DNA from: Falsibacillus albus
GTDB taxonomy: Bacteria > Bacillota > Bacilli > Bacillales > DSM-25281
Assembly: GCF_003668575.1 (NCBI RefSeq)
Contig: NZ_RCVZ01000011.1
Location: forward strand, 62,001 to 126,000
DNA length: 64,000 nucleotides
Reading direction: 5' to 3'
The translations under genes and the position numbers were made by a program. The notes under the pieces are model-generated. The model worked only from the letters and a program-made list of their open reading frames with translations. It did not search any database and had not been told where the DNA came from. Below are positions 44,329 through 52,123 of the stretch, piece by piece. Position 1 is the stretch's first letter. The number at the start of each line of letters is the position of its first letter.

Positions 44329-45051
44329 ATGAAGAAAATGGTGTTTGCCCATCGCGGGTGCAGTGGAACACATCCTGAAAATACAATGGCTGCCATCCAT
44401 GCAGCGATTGAGGCTGATGTGGATGGGATTGAAATCGATGTCCAAAAAGCGAAGGACGGAACGTTGGTGGTCATGCATGATGAAGCAGTCGACCGGACTA
44501 CCAATGGGAAGGGGCTTATCAAGGATTTAACATGGGACGAGTTGAATTCCCTGGATGCCGGCGGCTGGTTCTCTCCAAAATTCAAAGGAGAGAAGGTCCC
44601 GGCCTTCGATGAAGTATTAGAGGCTTTAAAAGGGACATCCATCATCCTTAATGTTGAGATGAAAAATGACTTGATCGACTATCCCGATCTTGAACAAGAT
44701 GTCTATGAATCTTTGAAGCGATTTGGATTGGAAAAACAAGTGGTGATTTCCTCTTTCAATCACCGGTCATTATCAAGATTTTCAAAGATGTTCCCCGAGG
44801 TGGAGTTAGCCATTCTTTCAGAAAGCCCTCTTCAAAATCCGAAAGAATCAATGGCAAGTATCGGCGCGGCAGCCATTCATTGTCCATTGGAAGCTTACCG
44901 GGAAATGTTGATGAAAGAAGAGGGGAAAGGGCTGCACTATCGAATTTATACAATGAATTCCCCAACAGAACTAGGTGAATGGGGAATTCAAGATCAATAT
45001 GATGTCTTTACAGATTATCCGTTGGAAGCATTAAAGATTGTGCGTGAATAG
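44329..45051 (+). CDS. ugpQ: Glycerophosphodiester phosphodiesterase UgpQ
   Basis: The 240-residue GDPD enzyme has no signal peptide and is thus cytoplasmic like E. coli UgpQ. Motifs: FAHRGCSGTHPENTMAA (first catalytic His), GIEIDVQKAKDG (Glu and Asp metal ligands), VVMHDEAVDRTT (second His) and LNVEMKND. It cleaves glycerophosphodiesters to glycerol-3-phosphate and an alcohol, completing the job of the importer encoded upstream. Its presence at the end of the operon is the best evidence that the transporter handles glycerophosphodiesters. A terminator follows at once. Confidence 0.93.
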   Translation: MKKMVFAHRGCSGTHPENTMAAIHAAIEADVDGIEIDVQKAKDGTLVVMHDEAVDRTTNGKGLIKDLTWDELNSLDAGGWFSPKFKGEKVPAFDEVLEALKGTSIILNVEMKNDLIDYPDLEQDVYESLKRFGLEKQVVISSFNHRSLSRFSKMFPEVELAILSESPLQNPKESMASIGAAAIHCPLEAYREMLMKEEGKGLHYRIYTMNSPTELGEWGIQDQYDVFTDYPLEALKIVRE

Positions 45052-45057
45052 TTGGTA

Positions 45058-45094
45058 AAAGAGGCTGGCCAAATAGTGGTCAGCCTCTTTCATC
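45058..45094 (+). terminator. Terminator of glpP-ugp operon
   Basis: Stem AAAGAGGCTGGCC / GGTCAGCCTCTTT (13 bp, one G-U) with a 7-nt loop. It lies seven bases past ugpQ. Confidence 0.85.
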
Positions 45095-45112
45095 AGTTCT
45101 TACCATGATATA

Positions 45113-45121
45113 TGTTATACT
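45113..45121 (+). promoter_or_regulatory. Extended -10 promoter element of thioesterase gene
   Basis: TGTTATACT fits an extended -10 (TGn + TATACT), 25 bp before the start codon. No good -35 was found. Confidence 0.4.
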
Positions 45122-45146
45122 ATTCTGAAAAAGGGGGAATGAAAAA

Positions 45147-45626
45147 GTGGCTGAAAATATTACGAAGGCAATTCAAGATCAATATCCGGATGATTTTGCA
45201 TGGTGTTATGGATGTGGCCGTCTAAATGAACATGGCCATCATTTTCGTACAGGCATACAAGGCAATCAGACCATTACGGTTTATACCCCTCAAAAGGAGC
45301 ATATGGCCCTTCCAGGGTTTGTTTATGGCGGAATGATTGCTTCATTGATCGACTGTCATGGAACAGGCTCAGCTGCGATTGCACTCCATCAAAAAAATGG
45401 CCATGAAATCGGGGATGACACCGAGCCGCCTCGTTTCGTCACCGCTTCTCTCCATGTCGACTTTTTAAAACCCACTCCTCAAGACATACCATTAAAGGCG
45501 ATAGGAAAAGTTGAAGAAATTCATCCGAAGAAATTTAAAGTAATGACTGAGGTGTATGCCAACGATCATTTGTGTGCTCGGGGTGAAGTCGTAGCGGTCG
45601 TCATGCCCAGCACATTTACAAAATGA
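45147..45626 (+). CDS. Hotdog-fold thioesterase (PaaI-like)
   Basis: The 159-residue protein starts at GTG 45147, with AAGGGGG about 9 nt upstream. FAWCYGCGRLNEHGHHF, then FVYGGMIASLIDCHGTGSAAIAL, gives the hotdog helix with the G-G-x-x-A-x-x-x-D pattern of PaaI-like acyl-CoA thioesterases. TASLHVDFLKPTPQD is the second family strand. The substrate acyl group is unknown. The N-terminal CYGCG pair is frequent in this subgroup. It is a single gene between two terminators. Confidence 0.85.
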   Translation: MAENITKAIQDQYPDDFAWCYGCGRLNEHGHHFRTGIQGNQTITVYTPQKEHMALPGFVYGGMIASLIDCHGTGSAAIALHQKNGHEIGDDTEPPRFVTASLHVDFLKPTPQDIPLKAIGKVEEIHPKKFKVMTEVYANDHLCARGEVVAVVMPSTFTK

Positions 45627-45642
45627 TAGACTTTCACAATTG

Positions 45643-45675
45643 GACTGTTCCTTTCATTTGAACAGTCTTTTTTTT
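45643..45675 (+). terminator. Terminator after thioesterase gene
   Basis: Stem GACTGTTC / GAACAGTC with a 9-nt loop and eight T. Confidence 0.88.
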
Positions 45676-45777
45676 CTGTTCTATGGTCAATTACCCACTT
45701 CTCCTTTTCTTCTATTTTGCTTCCTTCCTCTTTAAAACTATTTTTAGTAGCTGTTTTATATATTGAGTTTGTGCACG

Positions 45778-45993
45778 GTTGATTTCCGCTTCAGGATGCT
45801 TGCTCTCTGAGGAGCCTCACACGAAGTGAGGTCATTCGATGTTGGCACAGGACAAGGAACACTTCGTGCGATGGGTCGCTGCCGAACTTAATCGAACTTC
45901 CTAATACCTCCTCGCTTCGCTGCGTGGTTGCATCTGTCTAGCTAACCGGTCTGCTGTTCCCATCGGAGTCTTGCACCTCCGGCTCCGATCAAC
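45778..45993 (-). repeat. Dispersed palindromic repeat, copy R5 (long form, inverted)
   Basis: The element is read on the minus strand: GTTGATCGGAGCCGGAGGTG at 45993 to GCGGAAATCAACC at 45778. It carries the module GTTCGATTAAGTTCGGCAG ... TGTGCCAACATCGAATGACC, with about 30 extra bases in the loop. It is opposite in orientation to R6, and the two bracket the segregation cassette. Confidence 0.85.
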
Positions 45994-46218
45994 TTCGTAT
46001 GATGAGTCATTTTAAAGAAAAACTGTTAAAAACAACAATCTTCGAGAAAAGAGCCTTTTCAAAAGAATTCCCTTCTCCTTTTGTGCTATTTTCCTCACTT
46101 AGCCTCTCACATCCGTTCATTTCAATTTGCAAAAAAAGAATAATAATTACGAAATTGCAGCACCTTACTGCGGAAGAAGGGGGGATATTTGTTGAATATT
46201 TTTGGATGAAAGTGGATG

Positions 46219-46377
46219 TATACAATTTTGTACACAAGAATACAAAAAGAAAACATTGAGTGTACAATGATGTACACATGTATACAAATGCGTACACATG
46301 TTGATTTTAAGGGATGTGTACAAAATGTAATACAAGTATACAGAAAAGATTACAAGTATTCGTTTTGAATACAACTT
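46219..46377 (+). promoter_or_regulatory. Iteron array, candidate parC centromere
   Basis: Twelve TACA cores occur in 159 bp, at 46221, 46231, 46241, 46263, 46273, 46283, 46293, 46319, 46331, 46339, 46351 and 46370. The first three, and the four at 46263-46293, are exactly 10 bp apart. The central four form tandem units close to TGTACACATG. Ten-bp spacing puts the cores on one face of the helix, as expected for ParR-type ribbon-helix-helix binding. The array ends just upstream of the parM promoter. Within the gene-free stretch 45627-46479, the 46000-46215 part shows nothing else. Confidence 0.75.
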
Positions 46378-46385
46378 AAGAATCA

Positions 46386-46414
46386 TTGACACCGTCCTCC
46401 CCCTTCGATAATCT
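46386..46414 (+). promoter_or_regulatory. Sigma-A promoter of parM-parR
   Basis: A perfect -35 TTGACA (46386-46391), a 17-nt spacer and -10 TAATCT (46409-46414), 66 bp before the parM start. Proteins bound to the iterons immediately upstream could repress it, as in plasmid par operons. Confidence 0.8.
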
Positions 46415-46479
46415 TGAATTAACGGGCTGATAGGAAACTATTAGACTCTCGATCTTTATTTTTCGAAAGGAATGATAAA

Positions 46480-47670
46480 ATGAGCAGCAAATCAAGAGTT
46501 ACAGCAATTGATGTAGGAAATGATTGTGTAAAAGCAATATTTGGGAAATTCGACCATGAATTATACATACCTAATGTAATCGCACGTGATACAGAGGACC
46601 GTCCGGTAATTGGAATCGAAGAGTTAAATGACAAGGATCCGCTCGATGGTATTCATATCCGCGTTCACTCCCCTGCTTTAAAAGAAAATAATGTCATTTA
46701 CCGTGTTGGAAATCTGGCAACAAAAAGTGATAATCCGACAGAATTAGATCCTGGCAGCAGCAAATCCGAAGAAGATCAAACATTGGTTATGCTTTTTGCC
46801 TCTCTTGCGTTGGACGCAGTCAGAGAAGAAAATTCGGAAATTTTCAAAAAGTCAAATAATGTAATCGATGCAAACTACACGCTTGGTACGGGGCTTCCTC
46901 TTCGTGAAGTAAAGGAAGGAAAGGATGTTGGCTACCGTGCTCAATTATTGAGCTCTGTCCATCAGGTAGAGTTTTTGGTGACGCCAAAATATCAAGGGCT
47001 AAAAGTAAATATTAAATTTGACCAAGTGAAAGTGTATCCGGAAGGCTTTGCAGCTTATATCAACCTCGTAATGGATAACGACTTAAACATCATCAATCGC
47101 GATTTGATCGATAAACGCATCTTGATCCAGGATATCGGCGGTTTGTCTACAGATGTGGCAGTCATTAAAAACCGCAATGTCGACGATGACAAAGCACAAG
47201 GCTTTAACATCGGCGTATCCGAAGCACTTGAACAAATCCGTGAAGAAATCAGGTCAAAGCATGGCGTCGAACTTGATAGCCGCAGGGATGTCGTTGACAT
47301 CATCACACGCAAAAATGACCGAAATCATATCATGGTGAAAGGAAGCCGGACAAGCGTCCACGATATCACCGACCGCATTTTGCTTGAGTTGGCGAAAAAA
47401 CAATACCGTTTCTTGCGCAATGTATGGCAAAAGAACTCCCAAACGGAGATCTGCTACTTTGTCGGCGGAGGTTCCATGGTATTGAAGGATTACCTCAAAA
47501 CCTTGAATAATAACCTTGATGGCTACAACATCGATTTCTTTGAGGATGAAAAAGAAAGCATTTGGATGATGGCCAATGCCTACTATAAACTCATCTCGGA
47601 TTTTGTAAGGAAGAACAATAAAGAACAACCTAAACCTAAAGAAAAAGAAAAGCAGGCTGCAGCCAAATAA
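46480..47670 (+). CDS. parM: ParM/StbA-family actin-like segregation ATPase
   Basis: The 396-residue protein has actin-fold landmarks: VTAIDVGNDCVKAIFGK (phosphate-1), RILIQDIGGLSTDVAVIKN (phosphate-2, near residue 212) and EICYFVGGGSMVLKDYL (adenosine motif, near residue 328). IDANYTLGTGLPLREVKEG is the ParM/StbA family segment. The C-terminus is a Lys/Pro/Glu/Ala-rich tail. Members polymerise into filaments that push or pull ParR-bound DNA. AAAGGAATG lies 7 nt before the ATG. An RHH/acidic adaptor gene follows in the same operon and the iteron array precedes it. It is unlike MreB in motif spacing and context, so a cell-shape role is unlikely. Confidence 0.88.
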   Translation: MSSKSRVTAIDVGNDCVKAIFGKFDHELYIPNVIARDTEDRPVIGIEELNDKDPLDGIHIRVHSPALKENNVIYRVGNLATKSDNPTELDPGSSKSEEDQTLVMLFASLALDAVREENSEIFKKSNNVIDANYTLGTGLPLREVKEGKDVGYRAQLLSSVHQVEFLVTPKYQGLKVNIKFDQVKVYPEGFAAYINLVMDNDLNIINRDLIDKRILIQDIGGLSTDVAVIKNRNVDDDKAQGFNIGVSEALEQIREEIRSKHGVELDSRRDVVDIITRKNDRNHIMVKGSRTSVHDITDRILLELAKKQYRFLRNVWQKNSQTEICYFVGGGSMVLKDYLKTLNNNLDGYNIDFFEDEKESIWMMANAYYKLISDFVRKNNKEQPKPKEKEKQAAAK

Positions 47671-47683
47671 ATAAGGTGATTTC

Positions 47684-48256
47684 ATGACGAAAAAGGGAAT
47701 TGAAAGGGGGCAGGCCATCACTTTTCGCCTACCTTCCGACACACCAGACCATATCCTGAAGCAATTACAGAAGCTGAAGGAAACAGAAAGAAGGAACTTT
47801 TCGAGTACGATTGCCCAATTCATTTTGGAAGGGGTCAATAATTCGCTATCAAAGGAGAGGGAGACGGTCACCATCCCTCTGCCGAAGCAATTAAGCAAGG
47901 AGCAGCGTAATTGGCTGCGCCATTCCCATTCTGAAGCATTGCTTGGCAGCATCATTTATCAATTATTGGCGGATCCGATGAGAGCGACATCTGTATTGGC
48001 GTCATTGAACAGCGGTGCGATCGATATAGATGAGGCACTTTATCTTCAGGAAGAAATTGAAGAAAATGAAGACGTGCAATTTGAAGAAATTGTAGATGAT
48101 TCACCATCCGTTGATAACGCTGATTTCGAAGATGATTTGATGAACTTTGATTGGGATCAAGCCAAACATGGGCATGCTTCGACGGAAGAAGACAATGATG
48201 AAGAGGAAGACGCCGACGATTTACTGGGCGATTTCCTTTCCAAAATGAATAAATAA
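47684..48256 (+). CDS. parR: ParR-like adaptor with RHH domain and acidic tail
   Basis: The 190-residue protein starts 13 bp after parM. The N-terminal 60 residues look like a ribbon-helix-helix DNA-binding domain: strand AITFRLPSDT, then helices HILKQLQKLKETE and NFSSTIAQFILEGVNN. A second basic helical part (about 70-125) is followed by a strongly acidic stretch (about 125-180). The protein ends in a short amphipathic LLGDFLSKMNK, which could be the filament-binding end, as in ParR. No sequence-level family name is certain; the call rests on architecture, gene order and the adjacent iterons. Confidence 0.75.
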   Translation: MTKKGIERGQAITFRLPSDTPDHILKQLQKLKETERRNFSSTIAQFILEGVNNSLSKERETVTIPLPKQLSKEQRNWLRHSHSEALLGSIIYQLLADPMRATSVLASLNSGAIDIDEALYLQEEIEENEDVQFEEIVDDSPSVDNADFEDDLMNFDWDQAKHGHASTEEDNDEEEDADDLLGDFLSKMNK

Positions 48257-48316
48257 ATTATTTTTTCAAAAGTTGTTATTGTGATCGTTTTTCTTGTAAA
48301 TCATTGATCAATTGCT

Positions 48317-48498
48317 GTTGATTGAAGCTGAAGGTGCGTGACTCCGGAGGGATTCGTGGGCAGGGTGAGACCCCGCAGCGGAGCGAGGAGAGGTAAGGCG
48401 GATGTTCGATTAAGTTCGACACGTCATGTGCCAACATCGAACGACCTCATTTCGTGTAAGGCCCCTCGGAAAGCGAGCATCCTTCCGCGGAAATCAAC
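48317..48498 (+). repeat. Dispersed palindromic repeat, copy R6 (long form)
   Basis: GTTGATTGAAGCTGAAGGTG to CCGCGGAAATCAAC, with the nested module GATGTTCGATTAAGTTCGACAC / GTGCCAACATCGAACGACC and the CCCCGCAGCGGAGCGAGGAG block also seen in R7. It lies just after parR. Confidence 0.88.
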
Positions 48499-48537
48499 TT
48501 AGCAGTAAACCATGCGAAAACAGCTTAAATAAATGTA

Positions 48538-48566
48538 AAACGGGAGGCTGGGCTTCCCGTTTTTTG
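48538..48566 (+). terminator. Terminator behind parMR and repeat R6
   Basis: Stem AAACGGGA / TCCCGTTT with a 9-nt loop and a T tract. It is the first terminator found after parR, which places repeat R6 inside the par transcript. Confidence 0.75.
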
Positions 48567-48650
48567 TTGGGCTGTTAAACGTTGTTAGGAAAGAACGGAA
48601 ATGATGACAAAAAGAACTATTGAGCAGTTATCGATGGAATATTCGATGCT

Positions 48651-48759
48651 GATATCGACGAAATTCACCAATATATCAGCGAAAAGCTCAATATATCCTC
48701 GAAATAGCAGTATTTATCTGCGAAAAATTCAATATATCGATTATTCTACATTATTCGAC
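48651..48759 (+). repeat. Tandem ~20-bp repeat array T1 (ATATCnnCGAAA)
   Basis: Units of 20, 20, 21 and 20 bp (starting 48651, 48671, 48691, 48712) follow the pattern ATATATCnnCGAAAAnnnCA. An end unit ATATATCGATTATTCTACA follows at 48732. The array at 62262-62372 has the same build and the same end unit. A 68-codon frame runs through it but is not convincing as a gene. The rest of 48567-48975 shows nothing else. Confidence 0.75.
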
Positions 48760-48975
48760 AAAAATTTACAGGCTCATGATCCTCATTGTCTAGCAAAAAC
48801 ACCATAAAATCAGCACCGCCTCATGTGAAAATATCAATTATTAGACCAAAGTCCGATTATTGAAATTTCCAATTCATTTTCCTTTCCAAATAAAAACAAT
48901 AAGAGTATCATAGTTCCTTGGATATCAAGAAACAAAATCTTAGCGAATGCAGCGGATGCGGAGAGGAGGATATGC

Positions 48976-50385
48976 ATGAAACCCGAATCCTACAACAAAG
49001 CTTCAATCGTAGCCCTCCTGATTGCAGGAACGTTTATTGCCATTTTGAATCAGACATTGATGATTACAGCAATCCCTCCAATTATGAAGGAAATGCATAT
49101 TACAGCCAATACTGCGCAATGGCTGACAACGGTATTTATGCTTGTCAATGGCGTCATGATCCCGATCAGCGCCTTTTTGCTTGAACGTTTCACTTCCAGA
49201 CAGCTGTTCCTTTCGGCGATGGGGATATTTATCGGTGGGACGATTGTGGCTGGTTTAGCCCCTAATTTTGGGGTGCTTCTGATTGGACGGATCATCCAGT
49301 CAAGTGGAGCAGGGATATTACTACCATTGATGCAAACCGTCTTTTTATTGATTTTTCCAGTCAACAAAAGAGGAGCGGCGATGGGGATGGTCGGATTGGT
49401 CATTTCATTCGCGCCAGCCATCGGTCCAGCCTTTTCCGGATGGGTCCTATTCCATTATTCTTGGCGGGTATTATTCTTTATCATCTTGCCGATTGCCATC
49501 ATCGATATGATCATTGCTTATTTTGCCATGCGGAATGTTACGGAATTGACTCGTCCGAAAGTCGATGTACCTTCGATCATCCTTTCTTCATTCGGGTTCG
49601 GCGGTCTGCTTTATGGGTTCACCAGTGCAGGCAATAATGGCTGGGGAGACATCATGACTATCGCCTCCTTAACGGCAGGGACAATTGCTCTGGTCATTTT
49701 CATCCTTCGCCAACTGTCCATGGAGCGCCCGATGCTCGAATTCAGGGTATTTAAGTACTTTATCTTTACGATTTCGACAATCATTGGAATGGTCGGTTTC
49801 ATGGGATTGATTGGTGTGGAAACCCTCGTTCCTCTCTATATGCAAAATATGAGGAGTTTCTCTGCCATGGAATCGGGAATAGCCATCCTTCCCGGTGCAT
49901 TGGTGATGGGGGCGATGTCGCCGATTACCGGCCGCATCTTTGATAAAGTGGGGGCACGCTGGCTGGCCATTACAGGTTTGACGATTGTAACGGCGACCAC
50001 TTGGGGCTACTCCTTTTTAACCCCATCGACGTCATTCATGTTCATCATGATCATGTATTCGATCCGGATGTTTGGGTTATCGATGGTAATGATGCCTGCA
50101 ACGACGGCAGGGCTTAATCAGCTGCCGAAACGGTTGATTCCCCATGGTGCTGCCATGAGCAATACGATGCGTCAAGTAGCGGCATCAATCGGAACAGCGA
50201 TCATCGTGACAGTCATGACCACGACAGCGCAGCATGCAAAAGTGCATGCGGTAATTGCCCATCCGTATATTCATGGGGTCAATGTAGGGTTCCAGGTCAT
50301 TTCCGCCCTAACCCTCATCGGCTTGATTTTGTCCTTTTATATAAAAAGAACGTACCCTCCTGCCGAAGAAAATGAAGCAGCATAA
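48976..50385 (+). CDS. MFS drug exporter, DHA2 (EmrB/QacA) family
   Basis: The 469-residue protein has about 14 membrane segments. IAILNQTLMITAIPPIMKEM (TM1), QWLTTVFMLVNGVMIPISAFL (TM2) and the motif-A/C region GRIIQSSGAGILLPLM with VGLVISFAPAIGPAFSGW (antiporter motif C) assign it to the 14-TM DHA2 group, close in look to B. subtilis LmrB/YhcA. It would export lipophilic compounds by proton antiport. The particular drugs cannot be inferred. GAGGAGG precedes ATG 48976. A terminator follows and no regulator is adjacent. Confidence 0.9.
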   Translation: MKPESYNKASIVALLIAGTFIAILNQTLMITAIPPIMKEMHITANTAQWLTTVFMLVNGVMIPISAFLLERFTSRQLFLSAMGIFIGGTIVAGLAPNFGVLLIGRIIQSSGAGILLPLMQTVFLLIFPVNKRGAAMGMVGLVISFAPAIGPAFSGWVLFHYSWRVLFFIILPIAIIDMIIAYFAMRNVTELTRPKVDVPSIILSSFGFGGLLYGFTSAGNNGWGDIMTIASLTAGTIALVIFILRQLSMERPMLEFRVFKYFIFTISTIIGMVGFMGLIGVETLVPLYMQNMRSFSAMESGIAILPGALVMGAMSPITGRIFDKVGARWLAITGLTIVTATTWGYSFLTPSTSFMFIMIMYSIRMFGLSMVMMPATTAGLNQLPKRLIPHGAAMSNTMRQVAASIGTAIIVTVMTTTAQHAKVHAVIAHPYIHGVNVGFQVISALTLIGLILSFYIKRTYPPAEENEAA

Positions 50386-50446
50386 TATTATGGTAAATCA
50401 TAAAGCTTTGTAAAAACTAATGGTTAATGGTTAGTACAGTTATTTT

Positions 50447-50488
50447 AAACAGTCTCGGATTATCTCGCCGGGGCTGTTTTTATTTTTC
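50447..50488 (+). terminator. Terminator after MFS gene
   Basis: Stem AAACAGTCTCGG / CCGGGGCTGTTT (one bulged T, one G-U), then TTATTTTTCTTTT. Confidence 0.75.
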
Positions 50489-50502
50489 TTTTGACAGTTT
50501 GA

Positions 50503-50625
50503 GGTTGATTGGAGCGGAAGGTGTGAGACTCAGGAGGGATCAGCGGACTGGGTGAGACCCCGCAGCGGAGCGAGAGGCTCACCGTCCGCCCCTCGGAAAG
50601 CGAGCATCCTGCCGCGGAAATCAAC
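50503..50625 (+). repeat. Dispersed palindromic repeat, copy R7 (short form)
   Basis: GGTTGATTGGAGCGGAAGG to GCCGCGGAAATCAAC, without the nested GATGTTCG module: the centre is GTGAGACCCCGCAGCGGAGC, then GAGGCTCACCGTCCGCC. The ends are complementary over more than 15 bases. Confidence 0.88.
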
Positions 50626-50708
50626 TTTGCACTACTTTTATTCAATAGCAGGATCCATTACGGGAAAAGCATTCTCTTTCATTGAAAACGCTTCCTTAAA
50701 ATTCGGGG

Positions 50709-50737
50709 TTGTAATACGTAAAAATTCCACTTATAAT
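50709..50737 (+). promoter_or_regulatory. Sigma-A promoter of hom-thrC-thrB
   Basis: -35 TTGTAA (50709-50714), a 17-nt spacer and a perfect -10 TATAAT (50732-50737). A weak cre-like TGAAAACGCTTCCT lies upstream at 50683-50696. Confidence 0.7.
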
Positions 50738-50823
50738 GTCCTCTATAAACAAACAAATGTCTTTCTCAAAAAGACTATTAATCAACAACAATGGTAAATA
50801 ACTAATTCATAGGGGTGATCAGG

Positions 50824-52122
50824 ATGAGTGGAAAGAAAGTGAAGGTTGGATTAATGGGCATGGGTACGGTCGGCACCGGGGTCATCCGCCTCGTAAATGG
50901 CCATAAAGAGGACTTGCACAATCAAACAGGAATGGAAATGGATATTGCCCGCATTCTTGTGCAGAATCCCAGTAAAGAAAGGGCTCTGTCTGTTCATTCA
51001 GAGTTGATCACGGATGATCCATATCAGCTTCTTCATGATCCTGAAATCGATGTAATCGTTGAAGTAATGGGAGGCATTGAACCGACCAAATCATACATAT
51101 TGGAAGCACTTGAGCACGGAAAGCATGTCGTTACAGCCAATAAAGACCTCGTGGCGCTGCACGGGGCAGAATTGCTGAAGAAAGCTGCGGAGAAAGAGTG
51201 CGATTTGTTTTATGAAGCCAGTGTTGCAGGCGGCATACCCATTTTAAGGGCGCTAGTAGAGGGTTTCTCATCCGACCGCATTACGAAGATGATGGGAATC
51301 GTCAATGGGACAACAAACTATATTTTAACGAAAATGACGGAAGAGGGAGCAGCGTATGAAGATGTCTTAAAAGAAGCACAAGAACTGGGCTATGCGGAAG
51401 CTGACCCATCCTCTGATGTAGGTGGCTTGGATGCGGCCAGGAAAATGTCCATCCTCAGTACACTTGGATTCCATGTCGGCATGAATTTGGAGGAAGTGGA
51501 GTGCAAAGGGATCTCTGAAGTTACAAAGGAAGACATTCTATTCGGGAAGAAGCTTGGGTATACGATGAAGCTGATCGGCATCGCCAAGCAGGATGATGGA
51601 TTGATTGAAGTGAGTGTCCAGCCGGCAATGGTGAAGCAGTCCCATCCACTCGCTTCTGTGAATGGAGTTTTCAATGCCGTCTATGTGTACGGAGAAGCGG
51701 TGGGGGAAACGATGTTCTATGGTCCAGGGGCAGGGGAACTCCCGACTGCGACAGCCGTGGTCTCCGATTTGGTGACGGTTGTGAAAAACCTGAAGCTTGG
51801 CGTGAATGGAAGAGGGATGGTTGCCCCTTACAAGGAGAAAAAACTTAAATCAGAAGAGCAAATTTGGGCAAAATATTTTATGAGATTGATAGTCGATGAT
51901 AAAAGCGGTGTATTGGCGCAGCTGACAAGCAAGCTCGCAGAGTATGAAGTCAGCTTGGAGCAGGTCATCCAACAGCCGTATAACAGCGGAGAGAAGGCAG
52001 AGCTGATCATGGTGACACATTCCTCCTCCAAGAAGAGCATCAACGGAATCTTGGCTCAGCTGAAGGAACTGGATTTTGTCGATGAAATCAAAAGCTGCTA
52101 TCGCGTGGAAGGAAGTGACTGA
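50824..52122 (+). CDS. hom: Homoserine dehydrogenase
   Basis: The 432-residue enzyme reduces aspartate semialdehyde to homoserine with NAD(P)H in the threonine/methionine branch. [16 protein letters not shown] is the nucleotide loop, [13 protein letters not shown] carries the conserved Lys, and [14 protein letters not shown] followed by [21 protein letters not shown] is the catalytic signature. An ACT domain (about 350-432) suggests threonine feedback. ATG 50824 matches the family length; a GTG at 50815 is less likely. It is the first gene of hom-thrC-thrB, as in B. subtilis; its stop and the thrC start are separated by one base. Confidence 0.96.
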   Translation: MSGKKVKVGLMGMGTVGTGVIRLVNGHKEDLHNQTGMEMDIARILVQNPSKERALSVHSELITDDPYQLLHDPEIDVIVEVMGGIEPTKSYILEALEHGKHVVTANKDLVALHGAELLKKAAEKECDLFYEASVAGGIPILRALVEGFSSDRITKMMGIVNGTTNYILTKMTEEGAAYEDVLKEAQELGYAEADPSSDVGGLDAARKMSILSTLGFHVGMNLEEVECKGISEVTKEDILFGKKLGYTMKLIGIAKQDDGLIEVSVQPAMVKQSHPLASVNGVFNAVYVYGEAVGETMFYGPGAGELPTATAVVSDLVTVVKNLKLGVNGRGMVAPYKEKKLKSEEQIWAKYFMRLIVDDKSGVLAQLTSKLAEYEVSLEQVIQQPYNSGEKAELIMVTHSSSKKSINGILAQLKELDFVDEIKSCYRVEGSD

Positions 52123-52123
52123 T

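Noticed and set aside
46007-46297. 96-residue minus-strand frame across the iteron array
   Set aside because: Low-complexity Tyr/Leu/Cys-rich translation produced by the TACA repeats; no ribosome site.
46219-46377. CRISPR array
   Set aside because: Repeats are about 10 bp with no unique spacers of CRISPR size and no cas genes; the pattern fits iterons.
47254-47955. 233-residue minus-strand frame across the parM-parR junction
   Set aside because: Antisense to two supported genes with ribosome sites; composition typical of a shadow frame.
45778-48498. Composite transposon carrying the par cassette
   Set aside because: No transposase, no target-site duplication, and the same repeats occur at unrelated gaps; only the bracketing is reported.
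48651-48759. CRISPR array or plasmid replication iterons
   Set aside because: Units are contiguous 20-21 bp and degenerate, without spacers; no replication initiator gene lies nearby.
48601-48807. 68-residue frame through tandem array T1
   Set aside because: The coding look comes from the 20-bp repeats; no ribosome site and no such protein family.
50683-50696. cre site TGAAAACGCTTCCT upstream of hom
   Set aside because: Two mismatches at conserved positions and a place upstream of the -35; mentioned only as weak.
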